Shown: positions 33,909 through 42,906, counted from the stretch's first letter. The stretch: DNA of 64,000 nt from Ruminococcus sp. (GCF_024691275.1 NZ_JAILNU010000112.1:1-64000); one strand, 5' to 3'. Translations and numbers: made by a program. The notes: generated by a model not told the origin, from the sequence alone.

Positions 33909-34736
33909 TTAATATTCGTCAGGCAGTTCGCCGAGCTGATCGAAACGGAAAACAGGACCGTCCTTGCAGACATACTTATTACCGATATTGCAGCGTCCGC
34001 ACTTGCCTACTCCGCACTTCATGCGAAGCTCCATAGTTGTATAGACCTGAGTCTCAGTGAAGCCCAGCTCCTTGAGACCTGCAAGTGTGAACTTAATCAT
34101 TATCGGAGGTCCGCAGACGAGAACAGTCTTTGAAGTTGAAGGATTGAGCTCCTTTACATAGTTAGGAACAAATCCTACGTGACCGTCCCAACCTTCCTGA
34201 GGATTGTCGATAGTCAGGTTTACCTGAATACCTGCATCTGCCATCCACTCGTCGATAATTTCCTTATAGTCAACGAGATCGTCCATTGAACGCGAACCGT
34301 ATATTACCTGAACATCTCCGTAGTTAGCGCGGTTATCACGTACATAATTGATAACGGAACGCAGAGGAGCAAGTCCGATACCGCCTGCGATGAACAGGAG
34401 ATCCTTGCCTTTGAGATCTGTTTCAACAGGGAAAGCGTTGCCGTAAGGTCCGCGGATAGTTATCTGCTGACCTACGTCCATAGCGTGGAGCCATGTTGTA
34501 AGGCAGCCGCACTTCTTTATACTGAACTCCATGAACTCTTTGTTCGTAGGAGAAGATGTTATAGAGAACATAGCCTCGCCAACACCCGGTATGGAAAGCA
34601 TTGCGCACTGTCCGGGCATATGCTCAAATACCTTGCCGCCCTCAGGCGAAACTACTCTGAATGTCTTGACATCGGGAGTATCCTGTCTGATATCGGTAAC
34701 TACTCCAATGTAAGGTATCAATGTATCGTTATTCAT
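33909..34736 (-). CDS. flxA: FlxA-like NAD(P)H:flavin oxidoreductase subunit
   Basis: From ATG 34736 (GGAGGT before it, ATG overlapping the upstream TGA) the protein has 275 residues. A ferredoxin-reductase-type FAD barrel is followed by an NAD-binding domain (LLFIAGGIGLAPLRSVI, VLVCGPPIMIKF) and a C-terminal 2Fe-2S site (CGVGKCGRCNIGNKYVC). It resembles the gamma subunit of sulfhydrogenases and AsrB. It is the expected entry point for NADH electrons into the complex. The ORF-track start 22 codons earlier would overlap flxB further and has no ribosome site. Confidence 0.85.
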   Translation of the reverse strand: MNNDTLIPYIGVVTDIRQDTPDVKTFRVVSPEGGKVFEHMPGQCAMLSIPGVGEAMFSITSSPTNKEFMEFSIKKCGCLTTWLHAMDVGQQITIRGPYGNAFPVETDLKGKDLLFIAGGIGLAPLRSVINYVRDNRANYGDVQVIYGSRSMDDLVDYKEIIDEWMADAGIQVNLTIDNPQEGWDGHVGFVPNYVKELNPSTSKTVLVCGPPIMIKFTLAGLKELGFTETQVYTTMELRMKCGVGKCGRCNIGNKYVCKDGPVFRFDQLGELPDEY

Positions 34737-35755
34737 CACTTTACCTCCAATGCTTTCATTACCTTGACGATATTCATGGATATAGGGCACTTTGAAAGGC
34801 ATCTTCCGCAGCCCACACAGCCGAATTCGCCATTGTTGTTTGCAGGGAAATATACCAGCTTATGCATGAATCTCTGACGGAAGCGCTCAAGCTGAGTAAG
34901 TCTCGGGTTGCCGTGAGCCATCTTCGTGAAGTCGGAATACATACATGAATCCCAGCAGCGGAAACGCTTGATGCCGTGACCTGTATTGAAGTCCTTGATG
35001 TCATAGCACTGACAGGTAGGACAAACAAATGTACAGGTTCCGCATCCGAGACAGCTCTGTGAAAGCTCTCCCCACTTGTCGGAGTTAAAGTATTCATTGA
35101 GCTTGTCGCCGCCGAAATTATCTGTAGTAAGGTTTGCAAGAGGAAGCTTCTTGAGGATATCTCTAGTCTTTTCGCGTACTTCGTCAAGCTTTGCGGCATC
35201 TCCTTCTTCGAGGAGTGAAGCAACTGAGTCGATGAACTTCTGTCCTTTTTCGTTGTGAGCTTCGATGAACAAGCTCTCGCCGTCGCTGTAGCAGGCAGCA
35301 TCTCCCTCGGGAGCAGCTGCGTCGATGCCGAAAGTACCGCAGAAGCAGGTCTCGGCAGGACGTGTACAAGCCATCGTAACGACTGTACCGTGGTCGCGGC
35401 GGTTCTTGTAGTAGCTGTCTACAGGATCAGCAAGGAAAACTTTATCAAGGATAGTGAAGCTTCTTGCGTCGCAGGCACGAACTCCGAAGATCACGAAGTC
35501 CTCAGACTCTTCACGAACGTCGATGACCTCGATATTCTTGCCTTCCATTTTGAAATCGACAAGATTCTCGGTCTGCGGGAAAAAGAAGTCCTTTGCACTG
35601 CGGAGAGTATTGAGGTTATTGCTGAGCTTCATGCCGCTCTCGTACTTCTTATACTCAGCAGCGCCGTCCTCGCGGTCTGTAGGGATATAGAGAGTCTGCG
35701 AAGCTGAAATTGCTTCAAAAAGCTTACCGAGCTTGTCAAGTGATATCTTCAGCAT
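34736..35755 (-). CDS. flxB: FlxB-like 4Fe-4S protein
   Basis: This 339-residue soluble protein belongs to the AsrA/HydB-type group, with two C-terminal 4Fe-4S sites (CLGCGTCTFVCPTCQCYD and CVGCGRCLSKCPIS). An N-terminal region contains FGVRACDARSFTILDKVF. It is predicted to carry electrons between FlxA and FlxC/FlxD. The gene overlaps flxC by one base and flxA by the ATGA junction, suggesting coupled translation and a fixed stoichiometry. Confidence 0.82.
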   Translation of the reverse strand: MLKISLDKLGKLFEAISASQTLYIPTDREDGAAEYKKYESGMKLSNNLNTLRSAKDFFFPQTENLVDFKMEGKNIEVIDVREESEDFVIFGVRACDARSFTILDKVFLADPVDSYYKNRRDHGTVVTMACTRPAETCFCGTFGIDAAAPEGDAACYSDGESLFIEAHNEKGQKFIDSVASLLEEGDAAKLDEVREKTRDILKKLPLANLTTDNFGGDKLNEYFNSDKWGELSQSCLGCGTCTFVCPTCQCYDIKDFNTGHGIKRFRCWDSCMYSDFTKMAHGNPRLTQLERFRQRFMHKLVYFPANNNGEFGCVGCGRCLSKCPISMNIVKVMKALEVK

Positions 35756-36726
35756 TATTCAACTCCCCTTTCGTGAACGATACTTGCTTCGCAGTCGTCC
35801 TGTTTATAATCGTTGAGAGGAGCGCGTGAAGTTGTGTCCTCGCCAGCCTGATAATCGCCGTAAAGCGAATTGATATCCTTTATGAATTTGCGGTTGAGCA
35901 GATGAAGTGGTATGTTCTGCGGGCATACTCTTGAACACTCGCCGCAGTCCGTACATCTTCCTGCAACGTGGAACGCACGGATAATATGGAACATATTCTC
36001 CTCGAAGCTGTCTGTTGCAGCCTTGTTCTCAACGCCTGAATCAGGGTTATCGAATACGCACTTTTCACAAGTGCAAGCAGGACAGACATTACGGCAGGCA
36101 TTGCAGCGTATGCACTTTGAGAGCTGCTCACGCCAGAAGTCGTAACGCTCCTGAGCAGTCATATTTTCAAGCTTCTCCACCATGTCAAAGCGGTTGGAAT
36201 CGAGTATATCGCCGTCTTCACCGATAAGTTCGTCGTATACAACGTGCTTCTTGCTCTTGCAGTTCAGGCACTTAACGCTGAGAGCTTCGTAATAAGGCAT
36301 TTTCTCCTCACCGTAGACAGTGTCGATAATGAGAGTGCCGTTATCGTTCTTAGCTCCAAGAATTCCTGTGATGCCATTTGCCTTGATCCTCTCGGCATCG
36401 AGCTTAGGACCACCTGGGATACCGATGACATAGATATTCTCACGTACTATTCTGTGCTCCTTGATGAGCTGATTGAAGCTGTAAGTGTCGCAGGGCTTCA
36501 GGAAAGCGAGTATCTTTCCTTCCTTCTTGCTCTCTTTTACGAGGTATTTGGAAACATTTGCAGCTGTAAAGTCATCGTATACAAAATCAGCGTCGAGTTC
36601 CTCTGCCGATGTGAAAACAGCAGGAGTGATATCGTATACGAACTCTCCGCGTTTCCAGCCGATAACGCGATCTACGCTACCGTCAGCCAAAAGCTGCTTT
36701 GCTCTGTTTATCATTGCTTCCTGCAT
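35755..36726 (-). CDS. flxC: FlxC-like 4Fe-4S protein
   Basis: The 323-residue protein has FLKPCDTYSFNQLIKEH in the N-terminal half, an extra CLNCKSK pair, and two cluster motifs (CIRCNACRNVCPACTCEKC and CTDCGECSRVCPQN). It is soluble and of the size seen for FlxC in Desulfovibrio-type flx-hdr clusters. The assignment depends as much on gene order as on sequence. It overlaps flxD by 16 bases. Confidence 0.78.
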   Translation of the reverse strand: MQEAMINRAKQLLADGSVDRVIGWKRGEFVYDITPAVFTSAEELDADFVYDDFTAANVSKYLVKESKKEGKILAFLKPCDTYSFNQLIKEHRIVRENIYVIGIPGGPKLDAERIKANGITGILGAKNDNGTLIIDTVYGEEKMPYYEALSVKCLNCKSKKHVVYDELIGEDGDILDSNRFDMVEKLENMTAQERYDFWREQLSKCIRCNACRNVCPACTCEKCVFDNPDSGVENKAATDSFEENMFHIIRAFHVAGRCTDCGECSRVCPQNIPLHLLNRKFIKDINSLYGDYQAGEDTTSRAPLNDYKQDDCEASIVHERGVE

Positions 36727-37157
36727 CGTAAATCCTCCAATCTGCGGTTTGGACCGAGTTTTCTGACAGCTTCCGTGAACTCATTCATAGTAGCAGCGAA
36801 TTTTGCTCCCTCAGCTGCTGATACCCACTCTACTCTTGTTCTGTCGCGCTCGATACCAAGGAAATCGAGCATACTGAACAGGAGCGTCATTCTTCTTCTT
36901 GTAAAGTAGTTGCCTGATGTGTAGTGGCAGTCACCCGGGTGGCAGCCGCAAAGTATTACACCGTCAGCACCGCGCTGAAAAGCTCTGAGAATGAACATGG
37001 GATTAACTCTGCATGAGCAGGGCACTCTTATGATCTTTACATTTGTAGGGTAATTAAGTCTGTTTGTTCCCGACAGATCGGCTCCTGCGTAAGAGCACCA
37101 GTTGCAGCAGAAAGCAACGATCAGCGGCTGAAACTCTTTATTATCATTTACTTGCAT
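36711..37157 (-). CDS. flxD: FlxD/MvhD-type 2Fe-2S electron-transfer subunit
   Basis: The 148-residue protein has IVAFCCNWCSYAGADL, RVPCSCRVNP and LCGCHPGDCHY, the cysteine pattern of MvhD/FlpD (PF02662). In methanogens this subunit links hydrogenase or formate dehydrogenase to HdrA; here it should dock the NADH-oxidising Flx proteins to HdrA. It overlaps hdrA by ten bases, consistent with tight complex formation. Confidence 0.92.
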   Translation of the reverse strand: MQVNDNKEFQPLIVAFCCNWCSYAGADLSGTNRLNYPTNVKIIRVPCSCRVNPMFILRAFQRGADGVILCGCHPGDCHYTSGNYFTRRRMTLLFSMLDFLGIERDRTRVEWVSAAEGAKFAATMNEFTEAVRKLGPNRRLEDLRCRKQ

Positions 37158-39139
37158 ATCGCGTCAACCTCCGCCATTATCTGACTGTTTGAGAAGCCGT
37201 TGAGATCCATAGCTCCCGAAGGACAAGCAACGGTACAAGCACCGCAGCCCTGACATACAGCAGGGTTGACGTTTGCAACTCTGCGTACAGCAGTTGTTCT
37301 GTCAGGCATTCTGAATTCCTTGTCAATGTATGTGATAGCTCCGTAAGGACAAACCTTTTCACAAGACGAGCAGCCGTTGCACATAAGCTCATTTGAATGA
37401 GCAACGCATGGATTGCAGGTTATGCTGTTCTTTACCAGCAGTCCTATAGCCTTTGCAGCTGCTGCACTTGCCTGTGCAACTGTTTCAGGGATATCCTTTG
37501 GTCCCTGACAAGCACCTGAGAGGAATATACCTGCTGTTGCGCTCTCTACAGGACGAAGCTTTGGATGAGCCTCAGTGAAGAAGTCGTTTGTGTCCATCTG
37601 AGTTGTCAGCATAGTTGCGAGAGGACGTGCAGTCTTGTCAGGCTCGATAGCGGCTGCAAGAACGACCATATCTGCGTCGATATGGAGCTGTTCGTTTGCA
37701 AGGAGATCCGAAGCCTGTACATCTATCTTTCCGTCTGAACGAGGAGTTACCTTGCCGACCATACCTTTGATGTAGTGAACATTGTACTGTTCAACTGCTC
37801 TGCGGTAGAACTCGTCAAAGTTTTTACCCGGTGTACGAACGTCGATATAGAATACATATACTTCTGTATCAGGATATTTCTCACGTATGAGCATTGCGTG
37901 TTTTGCAGTGTACATACAGCATATCTTTGAGCAGTAAGGCTTTCCCTTGCTGTCGTCACATCTTGAACCTACACACTGTACAAAAACGATCTTGTGCGGG
38001 TGTGTCTTATCGGAAGGACGAAGCAGAGTACCGCCGTTTGGACCTGCTGCGTTCATCAGACGCTCAAGCTCAAGTGAAGTAACAACGTCAGGGCACTGAT
38101 TATATGCGAATTCGTCATACTTATCGAGATTGATAGGATTGAAGCCTGTAGCAACTACGATAGCGCCGTACTTCTGCTCGATGAACTTGTCCTGCTGCTT
38201 GTAGTCGATAGCGCCTGCCGAGCAGACCTTTGAACAAACGCCGCATTTTCCTGTTTTCATCATCATGCAGTAGTTGGGGTCGATAGTTGCGACCTTTGGA
38301 ACTGCCTGTGCGAATGGGATATATATAGCCGAGCGGTTGTCAAGTCCCATATTGAATTCGTTGGGTACCTTCTTCATCGGGCATTTTTCTGTACACAGAC
38401 CGCAGCCTGTACACTTTGTCTCGTCAACGAAACGAGCCTTCTTCTTGATAGTAACTGTGAAGTTTCCTACAAATCCCTTTACATCGGTAACTTCGCTGAA
38501 TGAGTGTATAGTGATATGCTCATTCTGAGAAGCTTCTACCATTTTAGGTGTAAGGATACAAGCAGCACAGTCAAGTGTCGGGAAGGTCTTGTCGATCTGA
38601 GCCATTTTGCCGCCGATAGTTGGATTCTTCTCGACAATATCAACGTCAAATCCTGCCTCTGCGATATCAAGAGCTGTCTGTATACCTGCGATACCTCCGC
38701 CGATAACGAGAGCTCTCTTTGCGACAGGGCTTTCGCCTGCTGTCAGAGGTGCGTTGAGGTGTACCTTAGCTACAGCGGCTTTGCCGAGGATTATAGCCTT
38801 TTCGGTAGCTGTAGCGATATCCTTGTGTATCCACGAGCACTGCTCACGGATATTTGCGATCTCCACCATGTAGGAATTGAGTCCTGCTGCAGCAGCAGCC
38901 TTTCTGAATGTGTTTTCATGCATTCTCGGAGAGCATGAGCAAACAACAACTCCTGTGAGGTTGTGCTCCTTGATAGCGTTCTTAACGAGATTCTGACCCG
39001 ATTCGGAACACATATACTGGTAATCCTGGGAGATAACGACTCCTGGCTCATGTCCGAGAGCTTCTGCAACTGTCTTTACATCAACCGTTGCGGCAATATT
39101 GGTACCGCAATGACAGACAAATACGCCTATTCTCTGCAT
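37148..39139 (-). CDS. hdrA: HdrA, flavin-containing electron-bifurcation subunit
   Basis: The 663-residue protein starts with VFVCHCGTNIAATVD, then a thioredoxin-reductase-like FAD domain (ALVIGGGIAGIQTALDIA and FPTLDCAACILTPKM). A ferredoxin motif is inserted (CTGCGLCTEKCPMKK), and two ferredoxin motifs lie at the C-terminus (CNGCSSCEKVCPYG, CQGCGACTVACPSG). HdrA carries the FAD that splits electron pairs in heterodisulfide reductase complexes and can pass low-potential electrons to ferredoxin. The organism shows no methanogen genes, so the acceptor must differ. Confidence 0.95.
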   Translation of the reverse strand: MQRIGVFVCHCGTNIAATVDVKTVAEALGHEPGVVISQDYQYMCSESGQNLVKNAIKEHNLTGVVVCSCSPRMHENTFRKAAAAAGLNSYMVEIANIREQCSWIHKDIATATEKAIILGKAAVAKVHLNAPLTAGESPVAKRALVIGGGIAGIQTALDIAEAGFDVDIVEKNPTIGGKMAQIDKTFPTLDCAACILTPKMVEASQNEHITIHSFSEVTDVKGFVGNFTVTIKKKARFVDETKCTGCGLCTEKCPMKKVPNEFNMGLDNRSAIYIPFAQAVPKVATIDPNYCMMMKTGKCGVCSKVCSAGAIDYKQQDKFIEQKYGAIVVATGFNPINLDKYDEFAYNQCPDVVTSLELERLMNAAGPNGGTLLRPSDKTHPHKIVFVQCVGSRCDDSKGKPYCSKICCMYTAKHAMLIREKYPDTEVYVFYIDVRTPGKNFDEFYRRAVEQYNVHYIKGMVGKVTPRSDGKIDVQASDLLANEQLHIDADMVVLAAAIEPDKTARPLATMLTTQMDTNDFFTEAHPKLRPVESATAGIFLSGACQGPKDIPETVAQASAAAAKAIGLLVKNSITCNPCVAHSNELMCNGCSSCEKVCPYGAITYIDKEFRMPDRTTAVRRVANVNPAVCQGCGACTVACPSGAMDLNGFSNSQIMAEVDAICK

Positions 39140-39154
39140 AGTCCTATCTCCTCC

Positions 39155-39538
39155 TTACTTTATGTATTTTCTGAATGCTGTAACGATAGCCTGCTGCGGC
39201 AGGTCTTCATCGAGCATTTCAGGTATCTGGTTCGGGTTCATGTGATTATTTCCCTGCTGACGAACAGCAGCAAGGCGTACAGCCTCGACTACCTTTGCAG
39301 GTTCAACGTTACGCGGGCATCTGTCAACACAGGCAAAGCAGGTAAGACACTTGTAAATTGACTTGGAATTCATAAGTGTTTCGATATCGCCGCGCTCGAC
39401 CATGTAGACAAACTGATGCGGATGGTACTCCATCTCGTCATATGAAGGACAAGTTCCCGAGCATTTGCCGCAACGCATACATTTAAGGACATTCACACCG
39501 CTTGAACGCAGCACTTGTTCCTGAAGGTTCTTATTCAT
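39155..39538 (-). CDS. hdrC: HdrC, iron-sulfur subunit
   Basis: This 127-residue protein has two 4Fe-4S sites (CMRCGKCSGTCPSY and CLTCFACVDRCPRN), the HdrC pattern. It lies between HdrA and HdrB in the electron path. It is soluble, unlike the HdrE/DsrM-coupled forms. It overlaps hdrB by eight bases. Confidence 0.93.
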   Translation of the reverse strand: MNKNLQEQVLRSSGVNVLKCMRCGKCSGTCPSYDEMEYHPHQFVYMVERGDIETLMNSKSIYKCLTCFACVDRCPRNVEPAKVVEAVRLAAVRQQGNNHMNPNQIPEMLDEDLPQQAIVTAFRKYIK

Positions 39539-40328
39539 TGTTAGCCTCCTTTAGTCCGAGAGCCTGCGCCAGAATTTCTGTAAAGTAGTATACAGGAAGC
39601 TCTGAGCCTGAATTCTTTTTGAGGTTATAAAGACACAGAGGGCAAGCAGTGATTATCATATCAGCTCCCTGATCTTCTGCGGACTTCATAACAGCTCCGC
39701 TTCTTTTTGCTGCCTGAGCTTTATCTTCAAGGGTTATATAGCCGCCGCAGCATTCGTTTCTCTGTGCATAAATAACAGGTGTACCGCCTATAGCCTTGAT
39801 AAAATCCTCCATAATAGTCGGATTTTCGGGATCGTCCATAGCAAGAGCCTTTGAAGGACGCAGCAGCAGACAACCATAATAAGCAGCAATCTTCTTGCCT
39901 GTAAACGGATTTACAACCTTTTGTGCAAGGTTATCAAAGCCGACTACATCACGAAGCATCTCAAGATAGTGATAAACGGTTGTCTCGCCGTTATATGGTT
40001 CGTCGAGTTTAAGGTAGTTATTCACCTTTGCTGCCATTTCCTCGCTGTTGGCAATATCATAATTTGTCTGCTTTATGACATTGTGGCAGGCAGAACAGAC
40101 AGTTATGAGCGGTCTGTTCAGGATTTTTGCGGAATTAAGCGTTCTTACCGCAGAAAGCTTAGTAGCTATCTCATCCTTGGCTGTAGTATAAGCTCCGCCG
40201 CAGCACTGCCAGTCAGCAGGCTCTTCAAGAGCGATACCGAGAGCTTCAGCGGAGGATCTTGCATATGTATCAAGATCCTTAGCCTTTGTTCTCAGCGTAC
40301 AGCCCGGGTAATATGTATAAGTTTCCAT
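39531..40328 (-). CDS. hdrB: HdrB, CCG-domain subunit
   Basis: The 265-residue protein has two complete CCG domains: WQCCGGAYTTAKDE with CSACH, and NECCGGYITLEDKAQ with CPLCL. In methanogens these hold two non-cubane 4Fe-4S clusters that reduce CoM-S-S-CoB. Here the heterodisulfide should be absent. The subunit may instead hand electrons to the FrdB-like protein, paralleling the HdrB-like half of TfrB, or reduce an unknown disulfide. It lies 24 bases after fumC. Confidence 0.93.
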   Translation of the reverse strand: METYTYYPGCTLRTKAKDLDTYARSSAEALGIALEEPADWQCCGGAYTTAKDEIATKLSAVRTLNSAKILNRPLITVCSACHNVIKQTNYDIANSEEMAAKVNNYLKLDEPYNGETTVYHYLEMLRDVVGFDNLAQKVVNPFTGKKIAAYYGCLLLRPSKALAMDDPENPTIMEDFIKAIGGTPVIYAQRNECCGGYITLEDKAQAAKRSGAVMKSAEDQGADMIITACPLCLYNLKKNSGSELPVYYFTEILAQALGLKEANNE

Positions 40329-40352
40329 ATGTACGCTTCCTTTCGTAAAAGA

Positions 40353-41729
40353 TCAGACCATTTCCTCTGGGTGGAATACCTCATCGAACTTCTCGGCAGT
40401 AAGGAATCCGAGTTCAACACAGGCTTCTTTAAGGGAAATATTATCCTTGAAAGCTTTTTTAGCTGTCTTTGCAGCATTTTCATAGCCGATGTATGGGTTG
40501 AGAGCTGTTACAAGCATAAGAGAATTATGGAGATTATGGTGCATCTTTTCCTTCTTAGCCTTGATGCCGACAGCACAGTTCTTGTTGAATGAGATGATGG
40601 ATTCAGCAAGAAGTCTTGCAGACTGAAGGAAATTATAAGCACATACGGGCATGAACACATTGAGTTCAAAGTTGCCCTGTGATGCAGCCATACCAACAGC
40701 AACATCGTTGCCCATTACCTGAACAGCGACCATAGTTACCTGCTCACACTGAGTAGGATTTACCTTGCCCGGCATAATTGAAGATCCGGGTTCATTCTCG
40801 GGGATAAGGATCTCTCCAAGACCGTCACGAGGACCTGATGCGAGCCATCTTACATCATTTGCGATCTTCATCATATCCGCAGCAAGAGCCTTGAGAGCAC
40901 CGTGTGTGAAAACGATCTCGTCCTTTGATGTAAGAGAGTGGAATTTATTGGGAGATGTGATAAAGTTCTTTCCTGTGAGCTTGCTGATCTCCTCAGCAGA
41001 TTTCTCGGCAAAGCCCTTAGGAGCGTTAAGACCTGTTCCGACAGCTGTTCCGCCGAGAGCGAGTTCCTTGAGGTCTTCACATGATGCAAGGATCATTTTT
41101 TTGTCCTTTTCAAGAGAAGCTCTCCAGCCGCTGATCTCCTGAGAGAACTTGATCGGAGTAGCGTCCTGCAAATGTGTACGTCCGCTCTTTACAATGCCTT
41201 CGTTTTCAGCTTCAAGGCGCTTGAAGGTCTCGACAAGGGTATCAATTGCAGGAACGACCTTGTCTTCGAGGGCGATCACAGCTGCGATATGCATAGCTGT
41301 CGGGAAAGTATCATTTGATGACTGGCTCATATTGATATCATCATTAGGATGGAGCAGCTTTGAACCTGCTATCTCGTTTCCTCTGTTTGCTATGACCTCG
41401 TTTGCGTTCATGTTGGACTGTGTTCCGCTGCCTGTCTGCCATACAACGAGCGGGAAATGCTCATTGAGAGCTCCACTGATGACCTCATCGCAAGCCTGAG
41501 AAATAGCAGAGAGCTTTTCATCTGTCATTTTTTCGGGTTTGAGCTGATGGTTTGCAAGAGCAGCAGCTTTTTTGAGAATGCCGAAAGCATGAGTGATCTC
41601 ACGCGGCATAGTTTCGATGCCGACACCTATGAGAAAATTCTCATGACTGCGCTCGGTTTGAGCAGCCCAGTATTTGTCAGCAGGAACTTTTACTTCACCC
41701 ATGGAATCGTGTTCGATACGGTAATCCAT
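40353..41729 (-). CDS. fumC: Class II fumarate hydratase
   Basis: Starting at ATG 41729 (GGGAG upstream) the protein has 458 residues and begins MDYRIEHDSMGEVKVPADK, as in the family. Signatures are GSGTQSNMNANE, SSNDTFPTAMH and the mobile loop GSSIMPGKVNPTQ. It dehydrates malate to fumarate, the substrate for the reductase encoded in the same operon. An earlier in-frame ATG (41777) has a good AAGGAG but would add a non-homologous leader. It is the first gene of the operon. Confidence 0.95.
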   Translation of the reverse strand: MDYRIEHDSMGEVKVPADKYWAAQTERSHENFLIGVGIETMPREITHAFGILKKAAALANHQLKPEKMTDEKLSAISQACDEVISGALNEHFPLVVWQTGSGTQSNMNANEVIANRGNEIAGSKLLHPNDDINMSQSSNDTFPTAMHIAAVIALEDKVVPAIDTLVETFKRLEAENEGIVKSGRTHLQDATPIKFSQEISGWRASLEKDKKMILASCEDLKELALGGTAVGTGLNAPKGFAEKSAEEISKLTGKNFITSPNKFHSLTSKDEIVFTHGALKALAADMMKIANDVRWLASGPRDGLGEILIPENEPGSSIMPGKVNPTQCEQVTMVAVQVMGNDVAVGMAASQGNFELNVFMPVCAYNFLQSARLLAESIISFNKNCAVGIKAKKEKMHHNLHNSLMLVTALNPYIGYENAAKTAKKAFKDNISLKEACVELGFLTAEKFDEVFHPEEMV

Positions 41730-41808
41730 TTTATATTCACTCCCAAGTTTTTTTTTGAGAAATAAACCGCACGGCATATTTCTCCTTACTTCATTAGTAT
41801 ACAATATA

Positions 41809-41837
41809 AGTATACCAGTATATCTCATTAAATTCAA
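41809..41837 (-). promoter_or_regulatory. Promoter of the fumC-hdr-flx-frd operon
   Basis: On the minus strand TTGAAT and TATACT are 17 bases apart, giving a start near 41803 and a leader of about 75 bases. Confidence 0.7.
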
Positions 41838-41867
41838 ATTCACTTTAAGAATATCGCTATTCTGATA

Positions 41868-41885
41868 TTGATATATAATTAACAA
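41868..41885. promoter_or_regulatory. Rex-like operator upstream of fumC promoter
   Basis: TTGTTAATTATATATCAA (minus strand) agrees with the clostridial Rex pattern TTGTTAANNNNTTAACAA at 12 of 14 fixed positions. It is about 30 bases upstream of the -35 box, a slightly unusual place for a repressor. The rex gene is the next gene upstream. Confidence 0.5.
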
Positions 41886-42170
41886 AGCGGTGGCACCGTT
41901 TTGAGACCGATGATATATTTGATTCTATATCCCGTGTGCTTAATATATACATATTTAAGAACTCACTGTATAATTTTTGTTGTTTTTGACTTACTATAGG
42001 AGTATGGTCGCTTGAAATGAGCATATACCCCGATAATGCACTGCTATGTATAAAAAATCTTTTGAAAAGAAATGATAAAATTTGTAGTATGTTTTTTATG
42101 CAAAGCATACGAAGTGAGATGCATATTCAGAATACCATAATTCTGTTTTATATATAAAGCTATAAAAAGT

Positions 42171-42188
42171 TTGATATTTTATTAACAT
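42171..42188. promoter_or_regulatory. Second, weaker Rex-like site
   Basis: TTGATATTTTATTAACAT matches 11 of 14 fixed positions and closely resembles the site at 41868. It lies just downstream of the rex terminator. The ~300 bases between the two sites (41886-42170) are AT-rich and I see no credible gene in them; a symmetric CGGTGGCACCG element sits at about 41887. Confidence 0.3.
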
Positions 42189-42204
42189 ACTTTCGGTGAA
42201 AAGA

Positions 42205-42230
42205 CGGTGGAACAAGCTTTTGTTCCACCG
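42205..42230 (-). terminator. Terminator of acn-icd-rex
   Basis: A perfect 11-bp stem (CGGTGGAACAA/TTGTTCCACCG) with a four-base loop is followed on the minus strand by TCTTTTC. Confidence 0.8.
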
Positions 42231-42237
42231 CTCAAAA

Positions 42238-42885
42238 TCATACACTTTCATTTTCGGTAAGGTTGTTCAAACCGTAAGAAAGAGTTGTCAGGCTGTCGCC
42301 AAGATGAACATTTTCAACTGCAACGCCTTTATGAGTAACTTTAAGGTCATAATGAGTGAAGTTCCAGAATGCTTTGATGCCACATTCTATCAGAGTATTC
42401 ACCAGTTTTTCGGCTGAATTCATGGGTACGCACAGAATAGCAGCCACCGGCTTCTTTTCAGCGCAGAACGTGCCGATTTCATCAATGCTTTTTACTTTCA
42501 GTTCACCCAGTTCCTTACCTATAATATCAGGGTTGACATCAAACGCACCGATAAGATCAAATCCCTTGTTATGGAAATCAATATGCGTAGCGATAGCCTT
42601 GCCAAGATTACCAGCGCCAAGAAGTATCATTGGAGTCTGCTTGTCCAGTCCTAATATTTTACCGATCTCTATGCGGAGATCGCTTACATTGTAGCCGTAA
42701 CCCTGCTGACCGAATTCGCCGAAACAATTGAAGTCCTGTCTTATCTGCGATGCTGTAAGCCCCATTTTTTCTGAAAGCTCACGGGAAGAGATGCGGACAT
42801 ATCCATTGTGTTCCAGTTCGCCGAGAAATCTGTAGTATCTCGGCAGTCTTCTTATAACAGAGTTTGAGATTGAGTTCTTTGACAT
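42238..42885 (-). CDS. rex: Redox-sensing transcriptional repressor Rex
   Basis: The 215-residue protein has the Rex winged-helix N-terminus (RRLPRYYRFLGEL, TASQIRQDFNCFGEFGQQGYGY) and a Rossmann NAD(H) domain (ILLGAGNLGKAIATHI). Rex leaves DNA when NADH/NAD+ rises, turning on fermentative and NADH-consuming genes. It is 21 bases behind icd and shares the acn promoter, which itself carries a Rex-like site, implying autoregulation. The next operon encodes an NADH-linked fumarate reductase, an obvious target. Confidence 0.97.
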   Translation of the reverse strand: MSKNSISNSVIRRLPRYYRFLGELEHNGYVRISSRELSEKMGLTASQIRQDFNCFGEFGQQGYGYNVSDLRIEIGKILGLDKQTPMILLGAGNLGKAIATHIDFHNKGFDLIGAFDVNPDIIGKELGELKVKSIDEIGTFCAEKKPVAAILCVPMNSAEKLVNTLIECGIKAFWNFTHYDLKVTHKGVAVENVHLGDSLTTLSYGLNNLTENESV

Positions 42886-42906
42886 CGTGATATGCCTTCC
42901 CTCTTC

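Noticed and set aside
41857-42108. 83-residue minus-strand ORF upstream of fumC
   Set aside because: No ribosome site, odd composition, and it lies across the Rex-like site and the region just above the promoter; treated as non-coding.
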